From JAASSS01 sp021767745 (GTDB lineage: Bacteria; Pseudomonadota; Gammaproteobacteria; UBA5335), in the NCBI GenBank assembly GCA_034189165.1, contig JAXHVN010000013.1, positions 119,195-183,194 of the forward strand: a DNA stretch of 64,000 nt, given 5' to 3'. Position 1 is the stretch's first letter. Each line of letters opens with the position of its first letter. The position numbers and the translations under genes were made by a program. This document shows positions 28,238 through 36,096 of the stretch, piece after piece. The notes below the pieces were generated by a model. That model was given only the letters and a program-made list of their open reading frames with translations. It was not told where the DNA came from and did no database searches.

Positions 28238-29803
28238 TCAGCCGCCCAGATCGCTCGTGTGCAGCACCAGCCGTTGTCCGGGCGTCAGTCTATCGCCGTT
28301 CAAATTGTTCCAGCGGCGCAGATCGGTGACGCTGACACCGAAGCGATGCGCGATCCGGCTGAGGGTATCGCCGGTGCGTACCTGATACTGCAGACGTGCC
28401 GTCCCGGCGATCTGCAGGTCCTGCCCGGTGCGCAGCGGCGTGCTGGGGTTCAGGCCATTCATGGCCGCCAGATCCGTTGCCGAGACGCCGTGGCGTTTGG
28501 CGATCGAAAACAGGGTTTCCCCCGGTTTGACGACGTAGAGCGTCCCCTCCTCGATATCGGCGGCGTGGGGCAGGGCGAGCGACTGTCCCACCTGAAGGGT
28601 GTTCGAGCGCAGCCCGTTCAGTTGCTTGATCGCGGCGATGGACGTGCCGTGACGGACGGCGAGCTGACTCAGCGTGTCCCCGGGGCGAACCACATGGCGG
28701 TCCCAGGCCGGCGCGGCGGATTCCGGCAGAGCGGCCAGTGCCGCGACGAAATCCTCATGTCGTTCGGCGGGAATCAGCAGGCGGTGCGGCCCCTGCGGAT
28801 CCATCATCCAGCGCCGGTGGGCGGCATTGTTGGTGCGCACCTCGTCCGGCTCGCACTCCAGCAGTCGCGCGGCGACCCGCATGTCCACCGGCTGGTCGAG
28901 CTCGACCACCGCCAGCACGGGGCTGTCGGTGATGGCGGGCAGGGCGATGCCGTAGTCGTGCGGCTGTTCGACCAGGCGTCGCATCGCCAGCAGCTTCGGC
29001 ACGTAGTTGCGCGTCTCGGTGCGCAGCGGCAGATGCCAGTAATCGGTGGGCCGGCCTGCCGCAGCGTTCTGCTTCTGCGCGCGCGATACGGTGCCCTCAC
29101 CGCCGTTGTAGGCCGCCAGCGCCAGCAGCCAGTCATCGTCGAAGCGATCCGCCAGGTACTCCAGATAGTCCAGTGCAGCCGTGGTCGAATCGGGAATGTC
29201 GCGCCTGCCGTCATAGCCACGGCTGCGGCGCAGGCCCACGGCCGTGGCGGTGCTGGGGATGAACTGCCACAGGCCGGCGGCGCCGCTGCTTGAGTTGGCG
29301 AAGGGGTCGTAGCCGCTCTCGATCGCTGGCAGCAGCGCCAGCTCCATCGGCATGTCGCGCCGCTCGATCTCCTCCATGATGAGATAGAGATAAGGGGCAG
29401 AGCGGGCCAGCACCTTTTCCATTGCCGGCAGGGACATGCGCCGGAGCTGGGCGTCGACCCGCGGATGATCGGTGGCAGGAAGCGAGAAGCCGTCCCGTAT
29501 GCGCGGCCAGATCGACACTTCCCGCGCTTCGACCTTCTGCACCACCAGCGGCGCATCCGGCGCCACCGCGCGCACGCGGGTGGAGCTGCGGGCCGGGCGG
29601 GACGGCGAGTTTGCCGCCTGCTGCCGCACCGGCGCTGGCCGGGTCGCGGGTGGCGGGGGCTGGGCCGGCGGCGGCGAGTCGACTTCCGTTTCCACGGCGA
29701 CCGGCCCCATGCCGGGCTCCAGCGTGGCGCAACCTGACATCAAGGCCAGCAAGCCGGTCATGACGAGGCCGGAAGCCCGCCATCGAGCGCTGCTCGGTGT
29801 CAT
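28238..29803 (-). CDS. mltD: Membrane-bound lytic murein transglycosylase D (lipoprotein, three LysM)
   Basis: MltD cleaves glycan strands to 1,6-anhydro products in the periplasm. Starting at ATG 29803 (GGGGA site nine bases upstream) gives 521 residues with a lipobox LLALMSGC for outer-membrane anchoring. The SLT goose-lysozyme-like domain has the catalytic Glu in LALLPAIESGYDPFA, SGAAGLWQFIPSTA, and LALAAYNGGEG. Three LysM repeats follow (HVVRPGDTLSQLA, YVVKPGETLFSIA, YQVRTGDTLSRIA). An earlier Met at 29845 would bury the signal peptide. It is 50 bases from gloB, as in many gammaproteobacteria. Confidence 0.95.
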   Translation of the reverse strand: MTPSSARWRASGLVMTGLLALMSGCATLEPGMGPVAVETEVDSPPPAQPPPPATRPAPVRQQAANSPSRPARSSTRVRAVAPDAPLVVQKVEAREVSIWPRIRDGFSLPATDHPRVDAQLRRMSLPAMEKVLARSAPYLYLIMEEIERRDMPMELALLPAIESGYDPFANSSSGAAGLWQFIPSTATAVGLRRSRGYDGRRDIPDSTTAALDYLEYLADRFDDDWLLALAAYNGGEGTVSRAQKQNAAAGRPTDYWHLPLRTETRNYVPKLLAMRRLVEQPHDYGIALPAITDSPVLAVVELDQPVDMRVAARLLECEPDEVRTNNAAHRRWMMDPQGPHRLLIPAERHEDFVAALAALPESAAPAWDRHVVRPGDTLSQLAVRHGTSIAAIKQLNGLRSNTLQVGQSLALPHAADIEEGTLYVVKPGETLFSIAKRHGVSATDLAAMNGLNPSTPLRTGQDLQIAGTARLQYQVRTGDTLSRIAHRFGVSVTDLRRWNNLNGDRLTPGQRLVLHTSDLGG

Positions 29804-29853
29804 CTGTGTCCCCGTTGTTCTGCTTATATCCCTGGCTGAGTGCATTCGGTGCG

Positions 29854-30654
29854 TCAGCCGAAATCGTCTTTCCAGGCACGCAGCGCCGCGAACACCTCAG
29901 CCGGTGCGTCCAACGCTGTCTCCGCCCGGGCCTCGGCCGCGGCAGTCACCGCAGGCTCGTCCCAGCGCAGGAACGGGTTGGTCGCCCGCTCCACGTCAAT
30001 GGAAGTCGGCAGCGTTGGCCGACCCTGTTGTCGCTGCCGCTGTGCCTCGTGCTGCCGTTGCGCGAGCGCCAGGTTCTCCGGCTCCACGGTCTGCGCGAAG
30101 ACGATGTTGGCCAGCGTGTATTCGTGCGCTGGATAGACCGCCGTGTCCGGCGGCAGCTCCCGCAGCTTGGCCAGCGAGTCGACCATCTGCGCCGCCGTTC
30201 CCTCGAACAGGCGGCCGCAACCGCAGCTGAACAGCGTGTCGCCGCAGAACAGCAACGCCTGCCCGGGCGCATGATAGGCGATATGGCCGCGCGTGTGGCC
30301 GGGAACCTCGATGACGTCGAACTCGACATCGGGCGCGGCTCGATCCAGTGCCTGCAGCGACACGGTCTCGCCTTCCTGGACAGCGTGGGTCAGCCCACCG
30401 ATGCGCTCGCCTGCCGGGCCGACGATCGGCAGGTTGGTGCGCTCGCGCGCGAGCCGGGCGAGACCCGCGGTATGATCGGGATGATGATGGGTGATCAATA
30501 TGCCGCCGAGCGGTTTGCCGCTGCGGTCGAGGTACGCCTCGACCGGCCGCCAGTCGCCCGGATCGACAACCCAGGCCGAGCCGGTCTGCTCAGGATCATG
30601 CAGCACCCAAATGTAGTTGTCTTTGAAGGCGCTTATGGCATCAACTTGCAGCAT
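29854..30654 (-). CDS. gloB: Hydroxyacylglutathione hydrolase (glyoxalase II) GloB
   Basis: GloB hydrolyses S-lactoylglutathione to lactate and glutathione in methylglyoxal detoxification. It has 266 residues and a metallo-beta-lactamase fold. The binuclear metal motif is THHHPDHTAGL (HHHPDH at about 56-61), with HTRGHIAYH, the CGDTLFSCGCGRLFEGT loop and a C-terminal HEYTLANI helix. ATG 30654 is set by the family N-terminus MLQVDAISAFKDNYIWVL; the longer open frame upstream crosses the divergent yafS gene. It is divergent from yafS by 41 bases. Confidence 0.97.
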   Translation of the reverse strand: MLQVDAISAFKDNYIWVLHDPEQTGSAWVVDPGDWRPVEAYLDRSGKPLGGILITHHHPDHTAGLARLARERTNLPIVGPAGERIGGLTHAVQEGETVSLQALDRAAPDVEFDVIEVPGHTRGHIAYHAPGQALLFCGDTLFSCGCGRLFEGTAAQMVDSLAKLRELPPDTAVYPAHEYTLANIVFAQTVEPENLALAQRQHEAQRQRQQGRPTLPTSIDVERATNPFLRWDEPAVTAAAEARAETALDAPAEVFAALRAWKDDFG

Positions 30655-30695
30655 TTTCGAATGTTCGCAAGCGGCGGCCTGCGGGTCAATCGGCC

Positions 30696-31454
30696 ATGAC
30701 TGCCAGCCGTAGCCTCGGCGAGCTCGAATTGCAGCAGTGGTTGCAGAGTGTGCCGGGTCGTCAGCTCGTCGCGGCGGAGTCGGTGCGCCTGGCGCACATG
30801 CTGCCGCAACTGTTCGGCCATGTGGCGGTGCAGCTCGGTTGCTGGGATCAGGCCGGTGTGCCTGTCGAGGCGCTGCGCACCCAGCGGGTGTTTCGGCTGG
30901 ACGTACGCCCCGGGCCGGTATCATCCGAGCGCGCGGCGGCGTGGGTCGACCCCGAGGCGCTGCCGCTGGCACCGGATTCGGTGGACGTCGTGCTACTGCT
31001 GCACACGCTGGAGTATGTGCAGGATCCGCACCGGCTGCTGCGCGAGGTCGATCAGGCCCTGCGGCCGGACGGGCGCCTGGTAATCGCCGGCTGCAACCCC
31101 TACAGCCTGTGGGGACTGCGTCGCCGGCTGCCGCGGGGCCAGCCGCGCTGGGCGCAGCGCTTCCTGTCCGAGTCGCGGCTGAACGACTGGTTGAAGCTGC
31201 TCGCCTACGACGTGTTGGAAACCCGCCGTCACTGCTATCGGCCGCCGCTCGCCCGTCCGGGCGCGGCGGCCAGGCTGGCCTTTCTCGAGCGCTGGGGGGA
31301 GTGGATGCCCTTGCTGCCGCACGGTGCCTACGTGCTGCTGGCACGCAAGCGCACATCCATGCTGACGCCCATCCGGCCGCGCTGGCGCCTGGCGCCGGCA
31401 TTCTCGCCCGCGCTGGTCCGGGCCCCGGGCGCCGCGGCGGTGCGTCGACGGTGA
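30696..31454 (+). CDS. yafS: YafS-type methyltransferase-like protein
   Basis: A 252-residue class I SAM-methyltransferase-fold protein. Its middle closely follows E. coli YafS, including HTLEYVQDPHRLLREVDQAL and GCNPYSLWGLRRRLP. The gene sits exactly as in E. coli, between divergent gloB and rnhA. The usual glycine-rich SAM loop is not seen: the corresponding stretch reads VAVQLGCWDQAG. The downstream LPLAPDSVDVVLLLHTLE region is normal. Substrate is unknown. The stop overlaps the rnhA GTG, so they are coupled. Confidence 0.8.
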   Translation: MTASRSLGELELQQWLQSVPGRQLVAAESVRLAHMLPQLFGHVAVQLGCWDQAGVPVEALRTQRVFRLDVRPGPVSSERAAAWVDPEALPLAPDSVDVVLLLHTLEYVQDPHRLLREVDQALRPDGRLVIAGCNPYSLWGLRRRLPRGQPRWAQRFLSESRLNDWLKLLAYDVLETRRHCYRPPLARPGAAARLAFLERWGEWMPLLPHGAYVLLARKRTSMLTPIRPRWRLAPAFSPALVRAPGAAAVRRR

Positions 31455-31915
31455 AGGAGGTCGTGGTCTACACGGATGGGGCGTGCCGCGGCAACCCGGG
31501 ACCGGGCGGCTGGGGCGCGGTGCTGCGCTACGGTGGACATCAGCGCGAGTTGCACGGCGGCGAGGCGCACACCACCAACAACCGGATGGAACTCACCGCC
31601 GCCATCCGCGCGCTGGAGGCACTGCGGGAGCCCTGTCGGGTGCATTTGCATACCGACTCGCGCTACGTGCACGACGGCATCTCTCAATGGCTGCCGGCCT
31701 GGCGCCGTCGCGGCTGGCGCACGGGCGCCGGCAAGGCGGTCAAGAACGCCGAGCTCTGGCGCCGGCTGGATGCCGCCGCCGCCCGGCATGAGGTCACCTG
31801 GGAATGGGTGAAGGCGCACGCGGGCATCGCCGACAATGAGCGTGCGGACGCGCTGGCCAACCGCGGTATCGATGAACTGGAGGAGGAGCGGCCCCATGCG
31901 GCAGATCGTGCTTGA
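31451..31915 (+). CDS. rnhA: Ribonuclease HI
   Basis: RNase HI degrades RNA in RNA:DNA hybrids. The GTG at 31451 overlaps the yafS stop (GTGA) and gives 154 residues. All four carboxylates are present: Asp9 (YTDGAC), Glu47 (NNRMELTA), Asp69 (HTDSRYV) and Asp133 (NERADALA), with the helper His in VKAHAG. It overlaps dnaQ by 20 bases, a common gammaproteobacterial pair. Confidence 0.97.
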   Translation: MKEVVVYTDGACRGNPGPGGWGAVLRYGGHQRELHGGEAHTTNNRMELTAAIRALEALREPCRVHLHTDSRYVHDGISQWLPAWRRRGWRTGAGKAVKNAELWRRLDAAAARHEVTWEWVKAHAGIADNERADALANRGIDELEEERPHAADRA

Positions 31916-32633
31916 TACCGAAACCACCGGACTGGAATGGAGCCAGGGCCATCGGATCATCGAGATCGGCTGTGTGGAAATCGAGCATCGCCGGCTGACC
32001 GGACGGCACTTCCACTGCTATCTGAACCCGGATCGTGATATCGACGAGGGTGCGCTGGCCGTGCACGGCATCACGCTCGAGTCACTCCGTGAACAGCCCC
32101 GCTTCGCCGAGGTGGTGGAGGAACTGCTGGCCTTCGTGCAGGACGCCGAGCTGGTCATCCACAACGCCGATTTCGACATCGGCTTTCTCAACTACGAGCT
32201 TGGCCTGCTGGGCGGGGAACGTCGCCGCATGGAGCATTGCTGCCGGGTCGTCGACACCCTGCATCTGGCGCGCCGACTGCATCCCGGGCAGCGCAATAGC
32301 CTGGATGCGCTGTGCAAGCGCTACGAGATCGACAACAGCCACCGCGACCTGCACGGTGCCTTGCTCGACGCCCAGATCCTGGCCAGTGTCTACCTGGCCA
32401 TGACCGGCGGTCAGGTCGCGTTGCTGCTCGATCGCGGCGATGCGGGGGCGGTGGCCGGTGACGCGTCGCAGGCGCCTGCACACGCGCACCGGCAGGTTGC
32501 CGCCTCGATGCCGCGCCCCCCGGTGCGCCGCGCCTCGGCCGCCGAGCTCGCGGCGCATCACGAGCGCCTGGAGGCCGTGACGGCGGCGGCCGGCGAGTGC
32601 CTCTGGCGGCAGACCAGGCCGGAGCCGGCATGA
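31896..32633 (+). CDS. dnaQ: DNA polymerase III epsilon subunit (3'-5' proofreading exonuclease)
   Basis: The proofreading subunit of the replicative polymerase, 245 residues. It has ExoI (IVLDTETTGLE, Asp7 and Glu9), ExoII (VIHNADFDIGFLNYE) and ExoIII-epsilon (HRDLHGALLDAQILA). The C-terminal polymerase-alpha-binding tail follows a linker. ATG 31896 is preceded by GGAGGAG inside rnhA. It is convergent with the antiporter operon. Confidence 0.96.
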   Translation: MRQIVLDTETTGLEWSQGHRIIEIGCVEIEHRRLTGRHFHCYLNPDRDIDEGALAVHGITLESLREQPRFAEVVEELLAFVQDAELVIHNADFDIGFLNYELGLLGGERRRMEHCCRVVDTLHLARRLHPGQRNSLDALCKRYEIDNSHRDLHGALLDAQILASVYLAMTGGQVALLLDRGDAGAVAGDASQAPAHAHRQVAASMPRPPVRRASAAELAAHHERLEAVTAAAGECLWRQTRPEPA

Positions 32634-32670
32634 GCACGGGCGCCGGCGGCTGGTTGCGGGACGCCGCGCG

Positions 32671-34371
32671 CTAGAAGAAGTACAGCAGCAGGTAGCCGCT
32701 CAGCAGGATCGCGACCCACAGCACCATGCTGCCGGTGGGCCAGCTGCGGGCAAGATAGCCCTGCTGGCCGCCACTGCGCATCAGGCGGCGTTGTGCATCC
32801 TCCCGCCACTGCGTGAGCGTCGCCGCGCTGCCGGCGCGTAGCCGGCGGTAGTGATGGGCGCCGGTGACCAGCAGCCACGGCAGTGCCCGCCGCCACAGCC
32901 AGTCGACATCCAGCAGTTCGCCGGGCGCCGGCCGGCGCCAGAGACCCAGCCCCACCAGCACGCCGAACACCAGCGCCGTCGCCAGCAGTAGCTGCAGCTG
33001 CGTGATCACGTGATCGTAGGTATAGATCGCCTTGTCCACCGGATAGGGCAGGTGTGCCAGCAGCAGGTCCGGCCGGACACCGAGCACCAGCAGCGCGGTC
33101 GTGGTGAGCGCCATGCCTGCGAGCATGCTCCAGGGCGCCTCGCGCGTGGCGCGTACCCGGCCGCTGCCAAGGAAGGCAAACCAGACGACCTTCAGGCCGG
33201 CCACCAGAAAGATGCCGGCCGAGCCGGCGAGCAGCAACGCCCACAGACCCGCATGATCCGCCTTCGCTGCGGCTTCCAGGATCAGCGACTTGCTGGCGAA
33301 GCCGGCGAATAGCGGCGCCGACATCCCCAGCGCGCCGAACAGGCAGAACAGTGCCGTCAGCGGCATCGCCCGCCAGAGGCCGCCGAGTTCGGAGGCGCGG
33401 GTCGTCCCGGTACGCAGCATCACCGCGCCCAGCGCCATGAACAGCAGGCTCTTGTAGAGCACGTGGCTCACCGCGTGCGCCGCCGTGCCGTTGATGGCCA
33501 GTTCACTGCCGATGCCGATGGCGATCACCATGAAGCCGAGCTGGTTGATCAGGCCGTAGGCCAGCACCCGGCGCAGATCGTCCTCGGCGGCGGCGTAGAT
33601 CAGGGTGAACACCACCATTACCACGCCCACGGCCAGCAGCCACTCCGTGCCGGGGAACGCCCGCGCCAGCGCGTAGATCGCCATCTTGGTGGTGAAGACG
33701 CTGAGGAACACCGCGCCAGTCGCGGTCGCCGCCGGATAGCCTTCGGTCAGCCAGGTGTGCAGCAGCGGGAAGCCGGCCTTGATGCCGAAGGCCAGCAGCA
33801 ACAGCATGCCGCTGGGCGTGGCGGGATCGAAGGTCGCGAAGGCGAGCGAGCCGGCGCTCCACTGCAGCACCAGCGCGCACAGCAGCAGCAGCCCGGAGCC
33901 GATCTGCAGCATGAGGTAGCGCAGCGCCGCCGCCTGTGCCGCCGCACCGCCGCGGACCCAGATCAGCAGCACCGACGTGAGCGAGGTCAGCTCCCAGAAT
34001 ACGAACAGCGTCAGCAGATCGCCGGCGAACACCGCGCCGATGGCGCTGCCGGCGTAGCCCAGCGCCGCGGCGTGCTGCGCCCGGCCCTGGCTGCGATGCG
34101 CGTACAGCAGGCCGGCGAAGGCGGCGAAGTGGAAGATCGTGCCGAATACCAGCGCCAGCGCGTCGATGCGCACCGGGGTCAACGGCAGGCCGAAGAAGTC
34201 GCCACCGCCGATCAGGACCTCGGCAGGAAACTGTCGCAGGTGCCAGAGACTCACCAGCGGCAGCAGTACCGCCGTCGGGCCGGCCAGCAGGCGCGGCAGC
34301 AGCGGCATCAGCAGCGCGCCGAGCAGCAGCAGGGCGCCGGGCGGCAGGTGCCAGGGGAGCGTGTCAGGCAT
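32671..34371 (-). CDS. Proton-pumping antiporter-type subunit (third MrpD/NuoL-like copy)
   Basis: A 566-residue polytopic protein (about 14-16 helices) of the complex I antiporter-like family (PF00361 type). It has the conserved Glu in VFWELTSLTSVLLIW and the Lys region FGIKAGFPLLHTWLTEGYPAA. ATG 34371 is chosen because GGAGG lies six bases before it; the Met at 34377 abuts GGAGG. It is longer than the two other copies, with a C-terminal soluble-plus-helix tail (LLDVDWLWRRALPW near residue 475, last helix ILLSGYLLLYFF). This resembles HyfB/NuoL-like subunits and may take the place of the MrpA N-terminal half. It is the last gene of the operon. Confidence 0.85.
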   Translation of the reverse strand: MPDTLPWHLPPGALLLLGALLMPLLPRLLAGPTAVLLPLVSLWHLRQFPAEVLIGGGDFFGLPLTPVRIDALALVFGTIFHFAAFAGLLYAHRSQGRAQHAAALGYAGSAIGAVFAGDLLTLFVFWELTSLTSVLLIWVRGGAAAQAAALRYLMLQIGSGLLLLCALVLQWSAGSLAFATFDPATPSGMLLLLAFGIKAGFPLLHTWLTEGYPAATATGAVFLSVFTTKMAIYALARAFPGTEWLLAVGVVMVVFTLIYAAAEDDLRRVLAYGLINQLGFMVIAIGIGSELAINGTAAHAVSHVLYKSLLFMALGAVMLRTGTTRASELGGLWRAMPLTALFCLFGALGMSAPLFAGFASKSLILEAAAKADHAGLWALLLAGSAGIFLVAGLKVVWFAFLGSGRVRATREAPWSMLAGMALTTTALLVLGVRPDLLLAHLPYPVDKAIYTYDHVITQLQLLLATALVFGVLVGLGLWRRPAPGELLDVDWLWRRALPWLLVTGAHHYRRLRAGSAATLTQWREDAQRRLMRSGGQQGYLARSWPTGSMVLWVAILLSGYLLLYFF

Positions 34372-34627
34372 CCTCATCCTCCCCGGGCGAGGCGGCCAGC
34401 CGGCGCGTGACGCTGCCGGCGTAGTAGGCCGGCGGGCGCCGCAGCAGCGCACCCACCAGCCAGCCGAGCAGCCAGATGCCCGCCGTCACCGCCGCGGCGA
34501 CGGCTGCCCAGCCGCCGGGAAACTCGATCCAGCCGAAGGCGCTGTGCGCGGGGTGATACACCAGCTCCAGGCCAATGCTCGCCAGCAGGACGAGGCCGGC
34601 CCCCAGCAGCCCGAGCCGGGCGCTCAT
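34364..34627 (-). CDS. Small two-helix membrane protein of the antiporter operon
   Basis: An 87-residue protein with two predicted transmembrane helices (ARLGLLGAGLVLLASIGLEL and AAVAAAVTAGIWLLGWLVGA) and a short charged tail ending GEDEDA. It overlaps the D-type gene upstream by an ATGA and the third D-type gene downstream by eight bases, so it is fully embedded in the operon. I do not recognise it among the seven classical Mrp subunits. It could be an accessory subunit holding the extra antiporter module. Confidence 0.75.
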   Translation of the reverse strand: MSARLGLLGAGLVLLASIGLELVYHPAHSAFGWIEFPGGWAAVAAAVTAGIWLLGWLVGALLRRPPAYYAGSVTRRLAASPGEDEDA

Positions 34628-36096
34628 GGCGTCACGCCCGCCGTGGTGATAGGCATCAGCAGCTCGGCGATCGGCTCAGCCGCGAAAAACAGCGCGATCG
34701 AACCCAAGGCCGTGAACACCAGCGGAATCAGGCAGGCCAGCGGCGCCTCCTGCAGGCCGCGCGGCGCGTCCGCCGGCGGCGGCAGGAAGAACGCCCGGCC
34801 CGGGATCGGCAGCAGGTAGGCAATGTTCAGCAACGAACTCAGCATGTAGACGGCCATCAGCCACGGATAGTCGGCCTGGACCGTGCCGGCGGCCAGCAGG
34901 AACTTGCTCCAGGCGCCACCGCCGGGGGGCAGGCCGATGACGCTGATCGCAGCCAGCAGGAATGCCAGCATCGTGATCGGCATGCGCCGGCCCAGGCCGT
35001 TGAGCTGGTCGACATCGGTCTTGTGGGCGGCCACCAGGATCGCGCCGGCGCAGAAGAACAGCGTGATCTTGCCGAACGCGTGCATCACGATGTGCAGCCC
35101 GCCGCCGACGACGCCCAGCCCGGTCGCCAGCGCGGCGCCGAGCACGATGTAGGCCAGCTGGCTGATGGTGGAGTAGGCCAGCCGCGCCTTCAGGTTGTTG
35201 CGCGTCAGCGCGATCAGCGAGGCGCTGATGAGCGTGAACGAGGCAACGAACAGCAGCCAGTCGCTGGCGGAGGTCTCCTGCAGAAAGTCCAGGCCAAACA
35301 CGTAGACCACGACCTTGAGCACGGTGAACACGCCAGCCTTCACCACGGCCACGGCGTGCAGCAGCGCGCTCACGGGCGTTGGCGCCACCATTGCCGAGGG
35401 CAGCCAGCGGTGGAACGGCATCAGCGCCGCCTTGCCGATGCCGAACATGTAGAGGGCCAGCAACACGGCGGCTGCGCCCGAGCCGATGTGGCCGGCAAGG
35501 ATGCCGCCCTCACGGAAGTCGAGCGTGCCTGTCGCCTGCCAGGTCCAGACGATCGCCAGCAGCTGCAGGCCGATCGAGGTGCCGATCAGGGTGGCGAAAT
35601 AGACCCGGGCTCCGCGCTTGGCGGCCTCATCCTGGTGGTGGGCGACCAGCGGATAGGTCGCCAGCGTCAGCAGCTCATAGAAGATGAACAGCGTGAACAT
35701 GTTGGCCGCGAAGGCGATGCCCATGGCGGCCGCCAGCGCGATCGGAAAGCAGGCGAAGAACCGCGTCTGGTGCTCCTCGTGATGGCCGCGCATGTAGCCG
35801 ATGGCATAGACCGCGGTGGGCAGCCACAGCCCGGCGGCGACCAGCGAGAACAGCATGCCGAGCGGTTCGACCTCGAAAGCCAGTGCCAGCCCCGGCATCA
35901 GCTCCCACAGCGCGACGGCAGGGCGGTCGCCGGCGCTCACCAGCGGTAGCAGGCTCAGCACCAGCAGGAACAGCGTCGTCGCCGTGACCAGCGTCACCGC
36001 CTCGCGCAGGTTGGGGCTGCGGTCGGCCAGCGCAATCAGCGGCACTGCGACCAGCGGCCCGAAAACCGCGAACAGGATCGTCATCGCCGGTGTCAC
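34624..36096 (-). CDS. mnhD: Antiporter subunit D, second copy (MrpD/MnhD-like)
   Basis: A 490-residue polytopic proton-conducting antiporter-like subunit. Conserved features are FIFYELLTLATYPLV (TM5 Glu), the LMPFHRWLPSAMVAPTPVSA region of TM7-8 and ALTRNNLKARLAYSTISQLA. A GTG at 36096 overlaps the preceding stop (GTGA) with GGGAG seven bases upstream; an ATG at 36084 is the alternative. The frame upstream of this is spurious and antisense-like. Confidence 0.87.
   Translation of the reverse strand: MTPAMTILFAVFGPLVAVPLIALADRSPNLREAVTLVTATTLFLLVLSLLPLVSAGDRPAVALWELMPGLALAFEVEPLGMLFSLVAAGLWLPTAVYAIGYMRGHHEEHQTRFFACFPIALAAAMGIAFAANMFTLFIFYELLTLATYPLVAHHQDEAAKRGARVYFATLIGTSIGLQLLAIVWTWQATGTLDFREGGILAGHIGSGAAAVLLALYMFGIGKAALMPFHRWLPSAMVAPTPVSALLHAVAVVKAGVFTVLKVVVYVFGLDFLQETSASDWLLFVASFTLISASLIALTRNNLKARLAYSTISQLAYIVLGAALATGLGVVGGGLHIVMHAFGKITLFFCAGAILVAAHKTDVDQLNGLGRRMPITMLAFLLAAISVIGLPPGGGAWSKFLLAAGTVQADYPWLMAVYMLSSLLNIAYLLPIPGRAFFLPPPADAPRGLQEAPLACLIPLVFTALGSIALFFAAEPIAELLMPITTAGVTP

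Noticed and set aside
33463..34410. Gln/Arg/His-rich open frames on the plus strand opposite the antiporter genes (also 35023-35949 and 36552-37622)
   Set aside because: They mirror Leu/Ala-rich membrane helices on the other strand and have no domain of their own.
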